From the NCBI RefSeq assembly GCF_017498545.1, contig NZ_CP071793.1:1054001-1118000 (forward strand): a stretch of DNA of 64,000 bases, written 5' to 3'. Source of the DNA: Sulfidibacter corallicola (GTDB lineage: Bacteria > Acidobacteriota > Holophagae > Acanthopleuribacterales > Acanthopleuribacteraceae). Positions 17,295 through 26,743 of the stretch are shown in pieces. Each line of letters begins with the position of its first letter. Position 1 is the stretch's first letter. A program made the position numbers and the translations under genes. The notes under the pieces are model-generated. The model worked only from the letters and a program-made list of their open reading frames with translations. It was not told the origin of the DNA and made no database searches.

Positions 17295-19751
17295 ATGGTT
17301 TCGATCAATTTTGACGACCCCAATAATCCCGCGGAGGGAGATGGCGATCAGGAGGGGAAACCCGCGCCCGAAATACCCGAGGTCGTTTCGGTTCTGCCCT
17401 TGCGCAACGTCGTGGTGTATCCCTTTATGGTGATCCCGGTGACGGTTGGCCAGCCCAGGTCGTTGAAATTGGTGGAAGACGCCTCGACCGGTGACCGCAT
17501 CATCGGCATCGTGTCCTTGATCGATCCCCAGGAAAAAGACCCGCGGCCGAGTTCCGTCTACCAGGTCGGTGTCGTGGCCCAGATCCTTCGACTCATGCGT
17601 GCGCCCGACGGCAATATCCACATTCTGATCCAGGGTCTCGAAAAGGTCTCCTTCGACGAATGGGTGGCCGAGGATCCCTACATGCGCGCCCGCATCGGGG
17701 TCGTCGAGGAAGAGCTACCCGACGACGAGGACATCGAGATGGAAGCGCTGCGCGTCAACCTGGTGCGTCAATTCAAGCGCCTCGTCTCGCTGATGAGTTA
17801 CATGCCCGACGAGCTGGCCAATTCGGTTTCCAAAACCAAGGACTACCGGCAACTGGCGTACCTGGTGGCCTCCAGCATCCGGATGGAGTTGCCCATCGCC
17901 CAGGAAGTGCTGGAGATGCCCAGCGTCACCGAGAAACTGCATCGGCTGACCGAGATCATCAACCACGAACTGGAAGTGGTGGAGCTCGGCAAGAAGATCC
18001 AGAGCGAAGCCAAGACGGAGATGGACAAGGCGCAGCGCGAATATTTTCTGCGTCAGCAGTTGAAAGCCATTCAAAAGGAATTGGGCGAGGAAAACGAGGC
18101 CCAGGTCAAGACCGAAGAGTTCCGTACCAAGATCGAAGAATCGGGCATGCCGGAAGAAGCGCGTCAGGAAGCCTTGCGCGAGCTGGGTCGCATGGAGCGG
18201 ATTCCGGAGGCCTCGGCCGAGTACGGCGTGATCCTGACCTACCTCGATTGGATTACCTCCCTGCCGTGGAACCAAACCACCGAGGACAATCTGGATATCG
18301 AGAACGCCCGCCAGATCCTGGACGAGGACCATTACAACCTGGTCAAGATCAAGGAGCGGATTCTCGAGTACCTGGCCGTGCGCAAGCTCAAGCAGGAGCG
18401 AGCCGGCGAACTCGAAGCCGAGAAGGAAAGCGACGACTACCTTCGCAAACAGCGCGAAGGGGTGATTCTCTGCTTCGTGGGACCACCTGGGCTGGGCAAG
18501 ACCTCCCTGGGTCAGTCGATCGCACGCGCGCTGGGTCGCAAGTTCCATCGCATCAGTCTCGGCGGCATTCGCGACGAGGCCGAGATTCGCGGGCACCGGC
18601 GCACCTACATCGGCGCCCTGCCCGGTCGTTTCATTCAGGCGCTTCGCCGCGTGGGCACCAAGAATCCGGTGATCATGTTGGACGAGGTCGACAAGGTCGG
18701 CTCGGATTGGCGTGGCGATCCCTCCTCGGCTCTGCTGGAAGTGCTCGATCCCGAACAGAACCGCGATTTCCGCGACCATTATCTTGACGTGCCCTTCGAT
18801 TTGAGTCAGGTCATGTTCATCGCGACAGCCAACATGCTCGATACCATTCCGGGTCCCTTGCGCGACCGGCTCGAGATCCTCGAGCTCTCCGGATACACCG
18901 ATGAAGAAAAACTGAACATCGCCCAGAAGTACCTCTTGCCCCGGCAGATGCGTGAGAACGGGTTGCGTCCGGGTGAGCTCGGCCTGAGCGACGACGCCGT
19001 CTACAAGGTGATTCGCGAGTACACCCGAGAGGCCGGCGTTCGTGCGTTGGAGCGCCAGGTCGGCACCATGTGCCGCAAGGTGGCCATCAAGGTCGCCAAG
19101 GGAGAGGCCGAGCAGGTGTCCGCCGAGGTCAAAGACGTCCAGGAGCTGCTGGGCAAGGCGCGCTTCACCTACGACGTGGCCGAACGCACCGAAATTCCAG
19201 GTGTGGCCACAGGCCTCGCGGTAACCGCGGTCGGCGGCGACATTCTCTTCGTGGAAGCCACGCGAATGCCAGGAAAGAAAGGGCTTACTGTTACCGGGAA
19301 ATTGGGTGACGTCATGAAGGAGTCGGTCGAGGCGGCGGTCAGCTACGTGCGCAGCCAGGCCGAGAAACTGGGCATCGAAAAAGATTTCTTCGACAAAACC
19401 GACATCCATGTCCACATTCCCGCCGGCGCCACACCCAAGGACGGTCCGTCGGCCGGGGTGACGCTGGTGACCGCGATTACCTCCTTGCTGACGGGCAAGC
19501 CGGTCAGCAAGGACGTGGGCATGACCGGTGAGATGACCCTGCGCGGACAGGTCCTTCCGGTCGGCGGCATCAAAGACAAGGTCCTGGCGGCCCATCGCGC
19601 CGGTTTGAAGACCGTGGTCCTGCCCAAACGCAACGAAAAAGATTTGGAGGATATCCCCCAATCGGCGCGCGAGGAACTCGAATTCGTCCTTGCCGACGAC
19701 ATGGGTCAGGTGCTGGATCGAGCATTGGGCCTGGGCGCCAACGCCAACTGA
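17295..19751 (+). CDS. lon: Lon ATP-dependent endopeptidase
   Basis: 818 residues, full length. Start ATG 17295 follows CGGAGG and begins MVSINFDD; an upstream in-frame extension is rejected. LonN domain about 30-240 ([20 protein letters not shown]), coiled helical region to about 370, AAA+ module with Walker [10 protein letters not shown] near 395 and Walker [12 protein letters not shown] near 460. The C-terminal protease domain carries the Ser-Lys dyad S719 (DGPSAGV) and K762 ([12 protein letters not shown]). Degrades misfolded and regulatory proteins in the cytoplasm. The next gene starts 11 bases downstream and is probably cotranscribed. Confidence 0.97.
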   Translation: MVSINFDDPNNPAEGDGDQEGKPAPEIPEVVSVLPLRNVVVYPFMVIPVTVGQPRSLKLVEDASTGDRIIGIVSLIDPQEKDPRPSSVYQVGVVAQILRLMRAPDGNIHILIQGLEKVSFDEWVAEDPYMRARIGVVEEELPDDEDIEMEALRVNLVRQFKRLVSLMSYMPDELANSVSKTKDYRQLAYLVASSIRMELPIAQEVLEMPSVTEKLHRLTEIINHELEVVELGKKIQSEAKTEMDKAQREYFLRQQLKAIQKELGEENEAQVKTEEFRTKIEESGMPEEARQEALRELGRMERIPEASAEYGVILTYLDWITSLPWNQTTEDNLDIENARQILDEDHYNLVKIKERILEYLAVRKLKQERAGELEAEKESDDYLRKQREGVILCFVGPPGLGKTSLGQSIARALGRKFHRISLGGIRDEAEIRGHRRTYIGALPGRFIQALRRVGTKNPVIMLDEVDKVGSDWRGDPSSALLEVLDPEQNRDFRDHYLDVPFDLSQVMFIATANMLDTIPGPLRDRLEILELSGYTDEEKLNIAQKYLLPRQMRENGLRPGELGLSDDAVYKVIREYTREAGVRALERQVGTMCRKVAIKVAKGEAEQVSAEVKDVQELLGKARFTYDVAERTEIPGVATGLAVTAVGGDILFVEATRMPGKKGLTVTGKLGDVMKESVEAAVSYVRSQAEKLGIEKDFFDKTDIHVHIPAGATPKDGPSAGVTLVTAITSLLTGKPVSKDVGMTGEMTLRGQVLPVGGIKDKVLAAHRAGLKTVVLPKRNEKDLEDIPQSAREELEFVLADDMGQVLDRALGLGANAN

Positions 19752-19762
19752 GGTCGAGGGCC

Positions 19763-20908
19763 ATGGAAGTCAGGTTCACCTACGAAGACGGCGATATCCT
19801 GCGCGGCCTGAAGCTGATGCACCAGTCGTTGGGGGTGATCAAGCGCATCTCCCTGTTGATGCTTGGGATCGTCGTCGTATTCGGGCTGCTGCTCTATCTT
19901 CAGTTCCCGGATGTCAAACGATTCTTGATCTTCTATGTGCCCGTCCTGCTGTTTGGGGGCCTGTTTCTGTGGCTTCTCAAGTTCTCCCAGTTGAAGGCCG
20001 GCCAGGCCATGATGAAGCAGATGCCCTTCTACACCGGCGAGACGGCGTTCCTCTTCGGTGACGAGGGCGTGCGGGTTACCGGCCAAGGCGGCGACCTGGA
20101 ATTGAAGTGGGGCTTTTTCCTGGGCTTCTCCGAGGGGCCCGAAACGCTGCTTCTCTGGCCGGGTTACAGCCAGGCCTACATGGTGCCCTTGGCCTACTGT
20201 GCGCCGGGTGAGCGGGAACTCTTGCTGAGCCTCGTGAAAAACCACTTGGAACCCTATAATCCGCAACCGATCGCCATTCACCCCAAGGGCAATCCCAAAA
20301 CCCTCAACAGGGTCATCGTGGTGTTGATGGTGCTGGTGGTGGTCTTGTTCGCACTGCTGCAGGTCCTTCGACATCGAGCGCATCCCTACGAGGAGGACCA
20401 CCCGCACCTTTACCGATCGGGCATCGCGCCTCTGCCGTGGTTGCCCGATTTTCGCGGAAAGGTAGAGAACGGGGCGTCGCTCGAGTTGGCCGATGCCTGG
20501 ATCGAATATGCCGTGTTCCAGCACGTGTACCGGAGCATCTATCCCGAAGCGTGGGATGACGGTCACGGCTACGATCGACTCGCCGCGATGGCCGAGGGGT
20601 TCCGGATTTTCTATTGGACCCAGATCATCGAGGCCGAGATGGCGTCCAGCGGGTATTACGGGCCATGGGGCCGCTACGGTGAAGAGACGCTGCGGCAGGT
20701 GGTGGCTCATTACCGGAAGCTGGGCCTGCCGGAGGTCGCCGAGGCTCTGGAGACCGACATCGGCGCCGAGTTGAGCGAAACCTCGGGCTTGAAGTTCCTG
20801 GCCGTGATGGATCGAGCGTCGGCGGCGCGGATCCGGTTCTTTCGGGAGCATCCGGAGCTGTTCCCGTTCGACCGACCGGTCCCGATCGATCCCGAACCCC
20901 ACCACTGA
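19763..20908 (+). CDS. YcxB-like membrane protein fused to a DUF4375-like domain
   Basis: 381 residues. The N-terminal ~170 residues resemble YcxB-like proteins: FTYEDGDILRGLK, two closely spaced membrane segments (about 28-46 and 53-72), then a beta-rich soluble part (GETAFLFGDEGVRVTG, ELKWGFFLGF). A third membrane segment is at about 187-206 (VIVVLMVLVVVLFALLQV). The cytoplasmic or periplasmic tail, about 240-365, is helical and resembles DUF4375/DMP19-like domains (YYGPWGRYGEETLRQVVAHYRKLGLPEVAEAL). It starts 11 bases after lon, so co-expression is likely. Function unknown; the family matches are from memory of motif style and should be treated as moderate. Confidence 0.6.
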   Translation: MEVRFTYEDGDILRGLKLMHQSLGVIKRISLLMLGIVVVFGLLLYLQFPDVKRFLIFYVPVLLFGGLFLWLLKFSQLKAGQAMMKQMPFYTGETAFLFGDEGVRVTGQGGDLELKWGFFLGFSEGPETLLLWPGYSQAYMVPLAYCAPGERELLLSLVKNHLEPYNPQPIAIHPKGNPKTLNRVIVVLMVLVVVLFALLQVLRHRAHPYEEDHPHLYRSGIAPLPWLPDFRGKVENGASLELADAWIEYAVFQHVYRSIYPEAWDDGHGYDRLAAMAEGFRIFYWTQIIEAEMASSGYYGPWGRYGEETLRQVVAHYRKLGLPEVAEALETDIGAELSETSGLKFLAVMDRASAARIRFFREHPELFPFDRPVPIDPEPHH

Positions 20909-20982
20909 GTCGCGGCAAAGGCCGGCAGCGGCTGGTTGGGGCCAGCGGCTTGGTTGGCTGGTTGGGAGTTGGCGGCAGGCTG

Positions 20983-21494
20983 GTTGGGACACCCACAAAC
21001 CACAGGGCTGGTTGGGACACCCACAAACCACAGGATGGCAGCGGCTGTTGGGACACCCACAAACCACAGGCTGGTTGGGACACCCACAAATCACAGGGCG
21101 CAAACCGGGATACCCATAAAAGTGCGGGGGGCGCGGACGTAAACCGGGACACCCATAAAAGTGCGGGGGGCGCAAACCGGGAGGGCGCAAACCGGGACAC
21201 CCATAAAAGTGCGGGGGGCGCAAACCGGGAGGGCGCAAACCGGGACACCCATCAAAGTGAGCCGTTTTTCCGTGGCAGGGACGCAAACCGGGACACCCAT
21301 AAAAGTGCGGGGGGCGCAAACCGGGACACCCATAAAAGTGAATGCTGGGACACCCATAAACCCCGGAAGTGCAGCCGCAGACGCACGCATGCGCATCGCA
21401 TGTTGGGATACCCACAAACCTTTCAAAAGACAGCCGAGAGGATGGTGGGTGTCCCGAAGATCCTACCGAGAGGATGGTGGGTGTCCCGAAGATC
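20983..21494. repeat. GGGACACCC repeat array E with orientation switch
   Basis: About a dozen top-strand GGGACACCC cores from 20987 to 21412 (a few read GGGATACCC) are followed by GGGTGTCCC cores near 21446 and 21479, so orientation flips inside the array. The spacer units differ from those of other arrays: CACAAACCACAGG(C/G)TGGTT on the left, then CATAAAAGTGCGGGGGGCGCAAACC repeated several times. It occupies the convergent gap between the YcxB-like and CPBP genes; 20909-21556 shows nothing else. Confidence 0.85.
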
Positions 21495-21556
21495 CTTCCC
21501 GAAGATCCTTCTTCGCAGGTTTGCGCCCCAGGGTGAAGTAACGGAAAGACATGAGC

Positions 21557-22300
21557 TCACAGCAGGGTTATGACCATTGCGATGAGGTTGTTACTGAAAT
21601 GGAGGAGGAGAGGGTATTGGAAGCCGAAGGCTACGCGGGTATAGCCGTAGATCAAAGCACTCGACAACTGAGGAAGCGTGATGATCGGCATCATCAGCAG
21701 GTTGACGAGTGACGACTCGTAATTGGAAATGTGGATCCAGGCGAAAAACAGGCAAGTGCCGTAGAAGATCCAACGAAAATATCTGCGCCAAAAATTGGCC
21801 AATGCGCTTCCGATGCTTTCGATGCGAAGAATGGGGTAGATGAGGGCACAGGCACAAATCGAAATGCCGACGCGTACGACCAAGCTCTCGTCGACCGCGC
21901 TCAAAGAGGTGTTGTAAACGAGCTTCGTCAGCACGTAGTAGGACGCCACGGAGCTCGTTAATGCCAGGTATCCGGGATTGAACCGGAGTGAGAGGCGAAA
22001 GAGCGTTTCCTCGAGGAGAGGGAGGATAAAACCTCCGACCAAAATGAGTATGATTGGGCTGAAGCGTTCCGCCATATTCGATTTCGTCAGGTTCTCGGGA
22101 TCGTAAATGGGGGAGAGCAAGGCGAAAAATAAGCCTAAGCCGATGAGGAAAAAGATCTTCAAAATGAAGAGTCCAACCGTGTCGGTGATCTTGGCTTTGG
22201 TTGATTTTGGACTAGGTGTCAAATGGGGATTTCGCAAAAAGGCCGTGAATTCTCTCAGGAGGTTGCGGTAATAGGACGCTCGGATCAAGCTATAGGCCAT
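21557..22300 (-). CDS. CPBP-family intramembrane metalloprotease (CAAX/Abi-like)
   Basis: 247 residues from ATG 22300, preceded by AAGGG on the minus strand; a TTG 60 bases upstream is less likely. About seven hydrophobic segments carry the CPBP motifs in order: EExxxR (LLEETLFRLSL, about 120), FxxxH (FAWIHIS, about 195) and HxxxN (LLHFSNN, about 235). These form the membrane-embedded Glu/His metal site. Known roles of relatives: CAAX-prenyl endoprotease-like cleavage, bacteriocin self-immunity, maturation factors. Codon use is visibly more A/T-rich than its neighbours, and arrays of GGGTGTCCC repeats flank it on both sides, which suggests horizontal acquisition. Substrate unknown. Confidence 0.85.
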   Translation of the reverse strand: MAYSLIRASYYRNLLREFTAFLRNPHLTPSPKSTKAKITDTVGLFILKIFFLIGLGLFFALLSPIYDPENLTKSNMAERFSPIILILVGGFILPLLEETLFRLSLRFNPGYLALTSSVASYYVLTKLVYNTSLSAVDESLVVRVGISICACALIYPILRIESIGSALANFWRRYFRWIFYGTCLFFAWIHISNYESSLVNLLMMPIITLPQLSSALIYGYTRVAFGFQYPLLLHFSNNLIAMVITLL

Positions 22301-22585
22301 GTTTATACCCTTTAAGTGGATTGGATCGCCCAGATTGGGGTGTGCTTTCGCCAATCGCAAACGTTCGGGAATCGAAACATGCTTAGTTGAATTTGAATCT
22401 CAGGCACGAGCGTTTGAAGAACCGTAAGCGGGTACTTCAGCCACCGGTGAACCTGATGGCGGTGCCGTCAGGTTGGGACTGGTTCAGAGGCAAGATCATC
22501 CTCGAACTTCTTGCGGTCCGCGCTCGAGTTCGAACCTGGGATGCTCAAGTTGGGACAGCCATCAGCAGAAGCTGGGACGCGAAGC

Positions 22586-22995
22586 TGGGACACCCATCAT
22601 CCGGATGCCAACCAGGACCCCCATGAACGCAAACTGGGACACCCACCAAAGTGAATCGTTATTCCGAGGAGAGCCGGACCAACTCGATGGTTGTGGGTGT
22701 CCCAAAGAACCAACTTCAAAGAGAGCATCGCTTCGATTTCAATATTATGGGTGTCCCAAAGAGAGCGTCGCTTCGATTCTCCCAAGAGAGCCAAAGAGAG
22801 CATCGCTTCGATTTCAATATTATGGGTGTCCCAAAGAGAGCGTCCGATGATTGTGGGTGTCCCTCCCCTCCCAAAGAACCAACTTCAAAGAGAGCATCGG
22901 TTCGATTCCAGGATTGTGGGTGTCCCCAAAAAATCTCCCAGGATTGTGGGTGTCCCTAAAAAAAATCCGATTCCAGGATTGTGGGTGTCCCCAAA
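22586..22995. repeat. GGGTGTCCC repeat array F, two orientations
   Basis: Two GGGACACCC cores near 22587 and 22637 are followed by about eight GGGTGTCCC cores from 22692 to 22990. A ~45-base unit (CAAAGAGAGC, CTTCGATTTCAATATTATGG, core, AAAGAGAGCGTC) occurs around 22727-22770 and again around 22796-22842. A unit ending CCAGGATTGTGG, core, CCAAAAAA recurs four times before 23000. The array sits between the CPBP gene start and the lepB stop. The rest of 22301-23102 holds no recognisable gene. Confidence 0.85.
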
Positions 22996-23102
22996 AAAAA
23001 TCCGAAGCAGGCTGCTCGGGGTGCCCGTCTCTCGAAGCATGCGGGAAGGTCAAAGTCGATCGATGCGATTCGTTTCTTTCGTGGGATCCGGGGCCATCCC
23101 CG

Positions 23103-24071
23103 TCACTTGATGCGGGTGAAGCACTTGTCCCAATGGGTGTGGGTCCAGGCCGTGACGAAGACGCGCAGGTAGACCAACGCGAAGTTCAGGCCGCTCGCCT
23201 TGTGGGTGCCCTCCTCTTCGCCGTAGCTCCACCAGACCCAATAGGGACGACCCTCCACCAACTCTTCCGGCAGCAGGCCCCAGACGCGGCAGTCGGCGCT
23301 GCGGTTGCGGTTGTCACCCATGACCAGGTAGAAGCCCTCCGGAATGGTGCGGCCGTCGAAGGCGTCCAAACGCGCCTTCAACCCCGCCAGATACTTGGGA
23401 TCGGCGTTGGGATAGACCTGCTCCATTTGGCGCAGCGTGTGGCGGGTCAACAGCACCAGTTGGCGAATGTCCATATTCTGGTTCTTGCGGAACACCGCGT
23501 TGTCCAGGCCGGGCTCGTGGTCGTCGTAACCGACGGGCAGGTTGCGGTTTTCCGGATCGCGGTCCGAGGGCCCGCCCTCGTACAGTTGGGTCTTGAAAAA
23601 GGCGTATCGCTCATCGATCGGCTCACCGTCGACGTAGACCTGGTCGTCGATGATGGCCACGCGCTCGCCAGGAAGGCCGATCAGTCGTTTGACCCAGCGT
23701 TGGGTGGAATCGAGCGGAAACTTGAACACGACCACGTCGCCGCGTTTGGGTTCCCGGGTCGGCAGGAGCGCCCGATCCAGAGCCGAACCGGACGAACTGA
23801 AAATCATGCTGTTGAGCGTGATGTGGTCCCCGATCAGGAGGTTGTTCTCCATCGACGAGGTGGGAATCTTGAAATTCTGGAACACGAAGGTGCTGAAGAA
23901 CAGGAACATCGTGAGGAGCCACAACCCGAATTGGGTGTAGTCGCGGGGCACGCTCAGCTTGCCGGGGTCCTCGACCTGTTCCGAGGCCTTGTCTCCCGAA
24001 TCGGCCTTTCCCTTTCCGGGCTTGACCCAGGTCAGGGCCTTCGCTGCCACGGCATCTCTTTTCCTGCTCAT
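23103..24071 (-). CDS. lepB: Signal peptidase I (LepB)
   Basis: About 322 residues from ATG 24071 (GAGG just upstream; a GTG two codons earlier is inside that site). Removes signal peptides from exported proteins at the outer face of the inner membrane. One membrane segment at about 48-66 (FGLWLLTMFLFFSTFVF) leads to KIPTSSMENNLLIGD with the catalytic Ser (S-S-M), then RGDVVVFKFP and RWVKRLIGLPGE with the catalytic Lys. Box E is MGDNRNRSADCRVWG. A ~45-residue charged cytoplasmic extension precedes the anchor. Lies 21 bases downstream of the GerMN lipoprotein gene, at the end of a three-gene leftward operon. Confidence 0.95.
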   Translation of the reverse strand: MSRKRDAVAAKALTWVKPGKGKADSGDKASEQVEDPGKLSVPRDYTQFGLWLLTMFLFFSTFVFQNFKIPTSSMENNLLIGDHITLNSMIFSSSGSALDRALLPTREPKRGDVVVFKFPLDSTQRWVKRLIGLPGERVAIIDDQVYVDGEPIDERYAFFKTQLYEGGPSDRDPENRNLPVGYDDHEPGLDNAVFRKNQNMDIRQLVLLTRHTLRQMEQVYPNADPKYLAGLKARLDAFDGRTIPEGFYLVMGDNRNRSADCRVWGLLPEELVEGRPYWVWWSYGEEEGTHKASGLNFALVYLRVFVTAWTHTHWDKCFTRIK

Positions 24072-24092
24072 GCTCACCTCTGTGCGGCCACC

Positions 24093-24782
24093 TTAGGGGC
24101 CTGGTTCGTGTGCGTCCAATGTGGGACTGTCGTTGAGTTCTTCGATCGTAATCTCGTCTTCCAACCGCGGTTCGGGGACCACCGTGTAGATGTGCCGGTT
24201 GAAGGGAAGCGGGGCTTCGATGTCCACGTGACCCAAAAGCGTCTCGCGGACTTCTCCATTTACCAGGATCTGTACCTCGCTGAAATCGGAAAAGTTCTCC
24301 AGAACACTGTTGACCAGGCTGGCGACCAGGTCGACCTCGGTGGCGACGCCCGCGTTCAGCTTGGCCAAAAAGCCCGGGTGCAGGTCGATGACGGCCACGC
24401 CGTTTCCGAGCAGGTACACCTCGCGGACGTAGGTGGCTCGCGGCCAGACCGCGACGCCCTCGGACTCCTCGGGCTCGATGGTCAGGTGGTCGACCACCTG
24501 GAGGAGCTGCGCTTCGGGACTGTTGGTGATGATGGTCCGCCTCAGGGGAATCAGCCCCTCGTATTCCGCGTGGCGATAGTAGACCTGGACTTCGCGAATC
24601 TGGGTTTCGTCGAAGATGGTCTGGATCCCGGCGGGTTGGCGGGCCTTCACGGCGCTTTCTTCCAACACCGCCACATCGCCCTCGTCCAACCGGGTCTCGG
24701 GTTCGGCGGTTCCTTCGCCCCGGTTGCAGGCGACCGAAAGGATCAGCAGGCAGAGCAGGGACGAAACCCACGAGATTTTCAT
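24093..24782 (-). CDS. GerMN-domain lipoprotein
   Basis: 229 residues. A signal sequence with lipobox LSVAC (Cys at about 19) predicts lipid attachment. Residues 60-210 fit the GerMN/sporulation-spore-germination fold: QVYYRHAEYEGLIPLRRTI, AQLLQVVDHLTIEP, AVIDLHPGFLAKLNAG and VLENFSDFSEVQILVNGE. The domain is known mainly from GerM and from non-sporulating lipoproteins linked to cell-wall metabolism. The ATG overlaps the TGA of the upstream amidase gene (ATGA), implying translational coupling and a shared peptidoglycan role. Confidence 0.85.
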   Translation of the reverse strand: MKISWVSSLLCLLILSVACNRGEGTAEPETRLDEGDVAVLEESAVKARQPAGIQTIFDETQIREVQVYYRHAEYEGLIPLRRTIITNSPEAQLLQVVDHLTIEPEESEGVAVWPRATYVREVYLLGNGVAVIDLHPGFLAKLNAGVATEVDLVASLVNSVLENFSDFSEVQILVNGEVRETLLGHVDIEAPLPFNRHIYTVVPEPRLEDEITIEELNDSPTLDAHEPGP

Positions 24783-26374
24783 GGCTCCGGGTCCTCCACC
24801 GGCACCAACAATCCGCGTTGGGCCTTGGCCTTCACGTCGCCGTCGTAGTTCTGAATCGCGCGTGCGACCGCCTCCGCCACCTGGTTCTTGAACAAGGACT
24901 CCTTGAGCTTCTTTTCTTCCAATGGGTTGGAAATGAAGGCCGCCTCGAACAAGATCGCCGGCATGGTGGCCCCTTTGAGCACCTTGAGCGGCGCCTGCTT
25001 GACGCCGCGGCTGCGAATCCCCGCCAGTTTGTTCAGTTCTTCCTGGATGTACTTGGCCAACCGGAAACTGTCTTCCAAGTGTTTGGCCTGGGCCATGTCC
25101 CACAGCATCATGGTCAGGTCGTCGCCGATCGGATCTTCCTCCTCCTCCTCATGTCCGGTGGCACCCTCGAACTCGTGGTAGTGGTAAAACTCGTCGGGAT
25201 CCACGTCGCTGTCCATGGACAGGTAGTAGGTTTCGCTACCCTTGGCGTTGTACTGCTTGACCGCGTTCACATGAATCGAAATGAACAGGTCGGCCTTGTA
25301 GTGATTGGCGATGGCGGTGCGGGTTTTGAGCGAAAGGAAGATGTCGTCGTCGCGGGTGAGCTTGACCGCGTAGGTCCCGAGCATGTCCAACTGGTGCTTG
25401 AGCCGTTTGGCCAAGTCCAGGACCACGTCCTTTTCTTTGAGGCCGGTGGGTCCCAGGGCGCCGCGGTCCATGCCGCCGTGGCCCGGGTCGATCACGATGC
25501 GTTGAATGCCCACTTGCTTTTCGATGGGGAGCCCGGTTTCGATCTCCGATTCGGGCGTGAAGTCGCCGCGCAGGTCGATCAGGGTGCGGGGGTTGTTGGG
25601 CGAGAAGGGATCCACCGTGTAGGAACTCACGCCGGGCCCCATTTGGAACAGGATCTCCGTCGAACCGTCCGGCAGGTTGGTGAAGACCTCCATCGAGGTA
25701 ATCGCTTCGTTGGGTTCCATGCGCGTCTTGTCGATGATGACCGGGCTACGCGGGATCTTGAGCAACAGGCTGCGGTCGATTTTTTCGACCTTGGGCGCCC
25801 GCAGGCCCTGGTTGTAGATCACGCTGATCTGGTAGCGTTCGCCGCGGCGATGGGTGCGAATGGTGGCTACCACATCTTCGATCTTGGGCACGTGCAGGCT
25901 GCGGCTGGGGCGATCGTAGATCAGTTGCACACCCAACAAATCCGAAAACACCTTCACCAGGTGCAGGGTCTGGACGTAGAGCGCGCCATCGCGCTCCTGA
26001 ATCGAAAAAGGCGCTTTGGTGCGGCCGTAGTAGGCGTCGTGGGTGTTCAGGTCGATGGTCAGGTCGCGTTGGTTGATGTCCAACACGAGCCGGTGCTCCT
26101 CGCGCCTGCCCGGCTGAATGCCGAGGCCCATGAGAAAGGGGTCCAACTTGATGTAGGGCGGAATGGTGCCTGGCAGGATTTCCACGGGATGGGGCTCGGT
26201 ACCGTGGTACATCGTCAAGACGTTCTTGTCTTCGAAGGACCAGACGGGAACCGTCGCGATCGAGAGACTCAACAGAAATAGCAGCGTGCGCGGCAGGCGA
26301 AACCCGAGGGCACCGGACCTCCGAGGCGGCCGATGTGCAGGGAGCTGTTTCGAAAGATGGGTCGTAGGGGTCAT
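24779..26374 (-). CDS. N-acetylmuramoyl-L-alanine amidase (AMIN + Amidase_3, AmiC-like)
   Basis: 531 residues from ATG 26374. Cleaves the amide between N-acetylmuramic acid and the stem peptide in the periplasm. A signal-like hydrophobic segment lies at about 28-48 (TLLFLLSLSIATVPVW). A copper-amine-oxidase-N-like and AMIN-like beta region spans about 60-290. The Amidase_3 domain follows: VIDPGHGGMDRGALG (zinc His), GLKEKDVVLDLAKRL (Glu), DLFISIHVNA (His), and AILFEAAFISN where the usual catalytic E-x-(G/A)FI(S/T)N is kept. A His/Glu/Asp-rich insertion sits in the catalytic domain. First gene of the amidase-GerMN-lepB operon. Confidence 0.93.
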   Translation of the reverse strand: MTPTTHLSKQLPAHRPPRRSGALGFRLPRTLLFLLSLSIATVPVWSFEDKNVLTMYHGTEPHPVEILPGTIPPYIKLDPFLMGLGIQPGRREEHRLVLDINQRDLTIDLNTHDAYYGRTKAPFSIQERDGALYVQTLHLVKVFSDLLGVQLIYDRPSRSLHVPKIEDVVATIRTHRRGERYQISVIYNQGLRAPKVEKIDRSLLLKIPRSPVIIDKTRMEPNEAITSMEVFTNLPDGSTEILFQMGPGVSSYTVDPFSPNNPRTLIDLRGDFTPESEIETGLPIEKQVGIQRIVIDPGHGGMDRGALGPTGLKEKDVVLDLAKRLKHQLDMLGTYAVKLTRDDDIFLSLKTRTAIANHYKADLFISIHVNAVKQYNAKGSETYYLSMDSDVDPDEFYHYHEFEGATGHEEEEEDPIGDDLTMMLWDMAQAKHLEDSFRLAKYIQEELNKLAGIRSRGVKQAPLKVLKGATMPAILFEAAFISNPLEEKKLKESLFKNQVAEAVARAIQNYDGDVKAKAQRGLLVPVEDPEP

Positions 26375-26743
26375 AGGCAAAGGTATACCGCTTTTTGGAG
26401 TTACTGGCGGGAAGCCGCGTTCTCCCGAGGAGGGAGCCGCTCCCGCGGATCGCCGACGAGGAGGTGACCTTGCGTTGCGATGGCGTGTGGGTTGTCGAGG
26501 GCCATACGGCGATGAAAGGCTGCCGCGAATCCGATGGGCCCCGGCAAAAGGCCTATTGTAGCCCAGAATGCTCCCTGGGTGGACTCGAGTCGCGGTTTAT
26601 CGGGTGAACCGTGACGAGAATCCGGAGAATCCGGGCCGGTTCGATCGAAGGTTTCCGATTCCGACGAGGCTCGGACGGTCGCACCCCCGATTGCCGGAGT
26701 GCCACCCGAGCCCGCCGGCCGGTGAGGAACGCCCGAAAGGAAT
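26375..26743. other. Intergenic region, no gene recognised
   Basis: 369 bases between the amidase start and the pal stop, both leftward. Short open frames here have no ribosome-binding site or family resemblance. I see no T-tailed hairpin after pal. Confidence 0.5.

Noticed and set aside
17715-19661. A 648-residue open frame antisense to lon
   Set aside because: Mirror of a high-GC coding sequence; no ribosome-binding site and no family resemblance. The same applies to the 726-residue frame at 5962-8142 and the 794-residue frame at 13462-15846.
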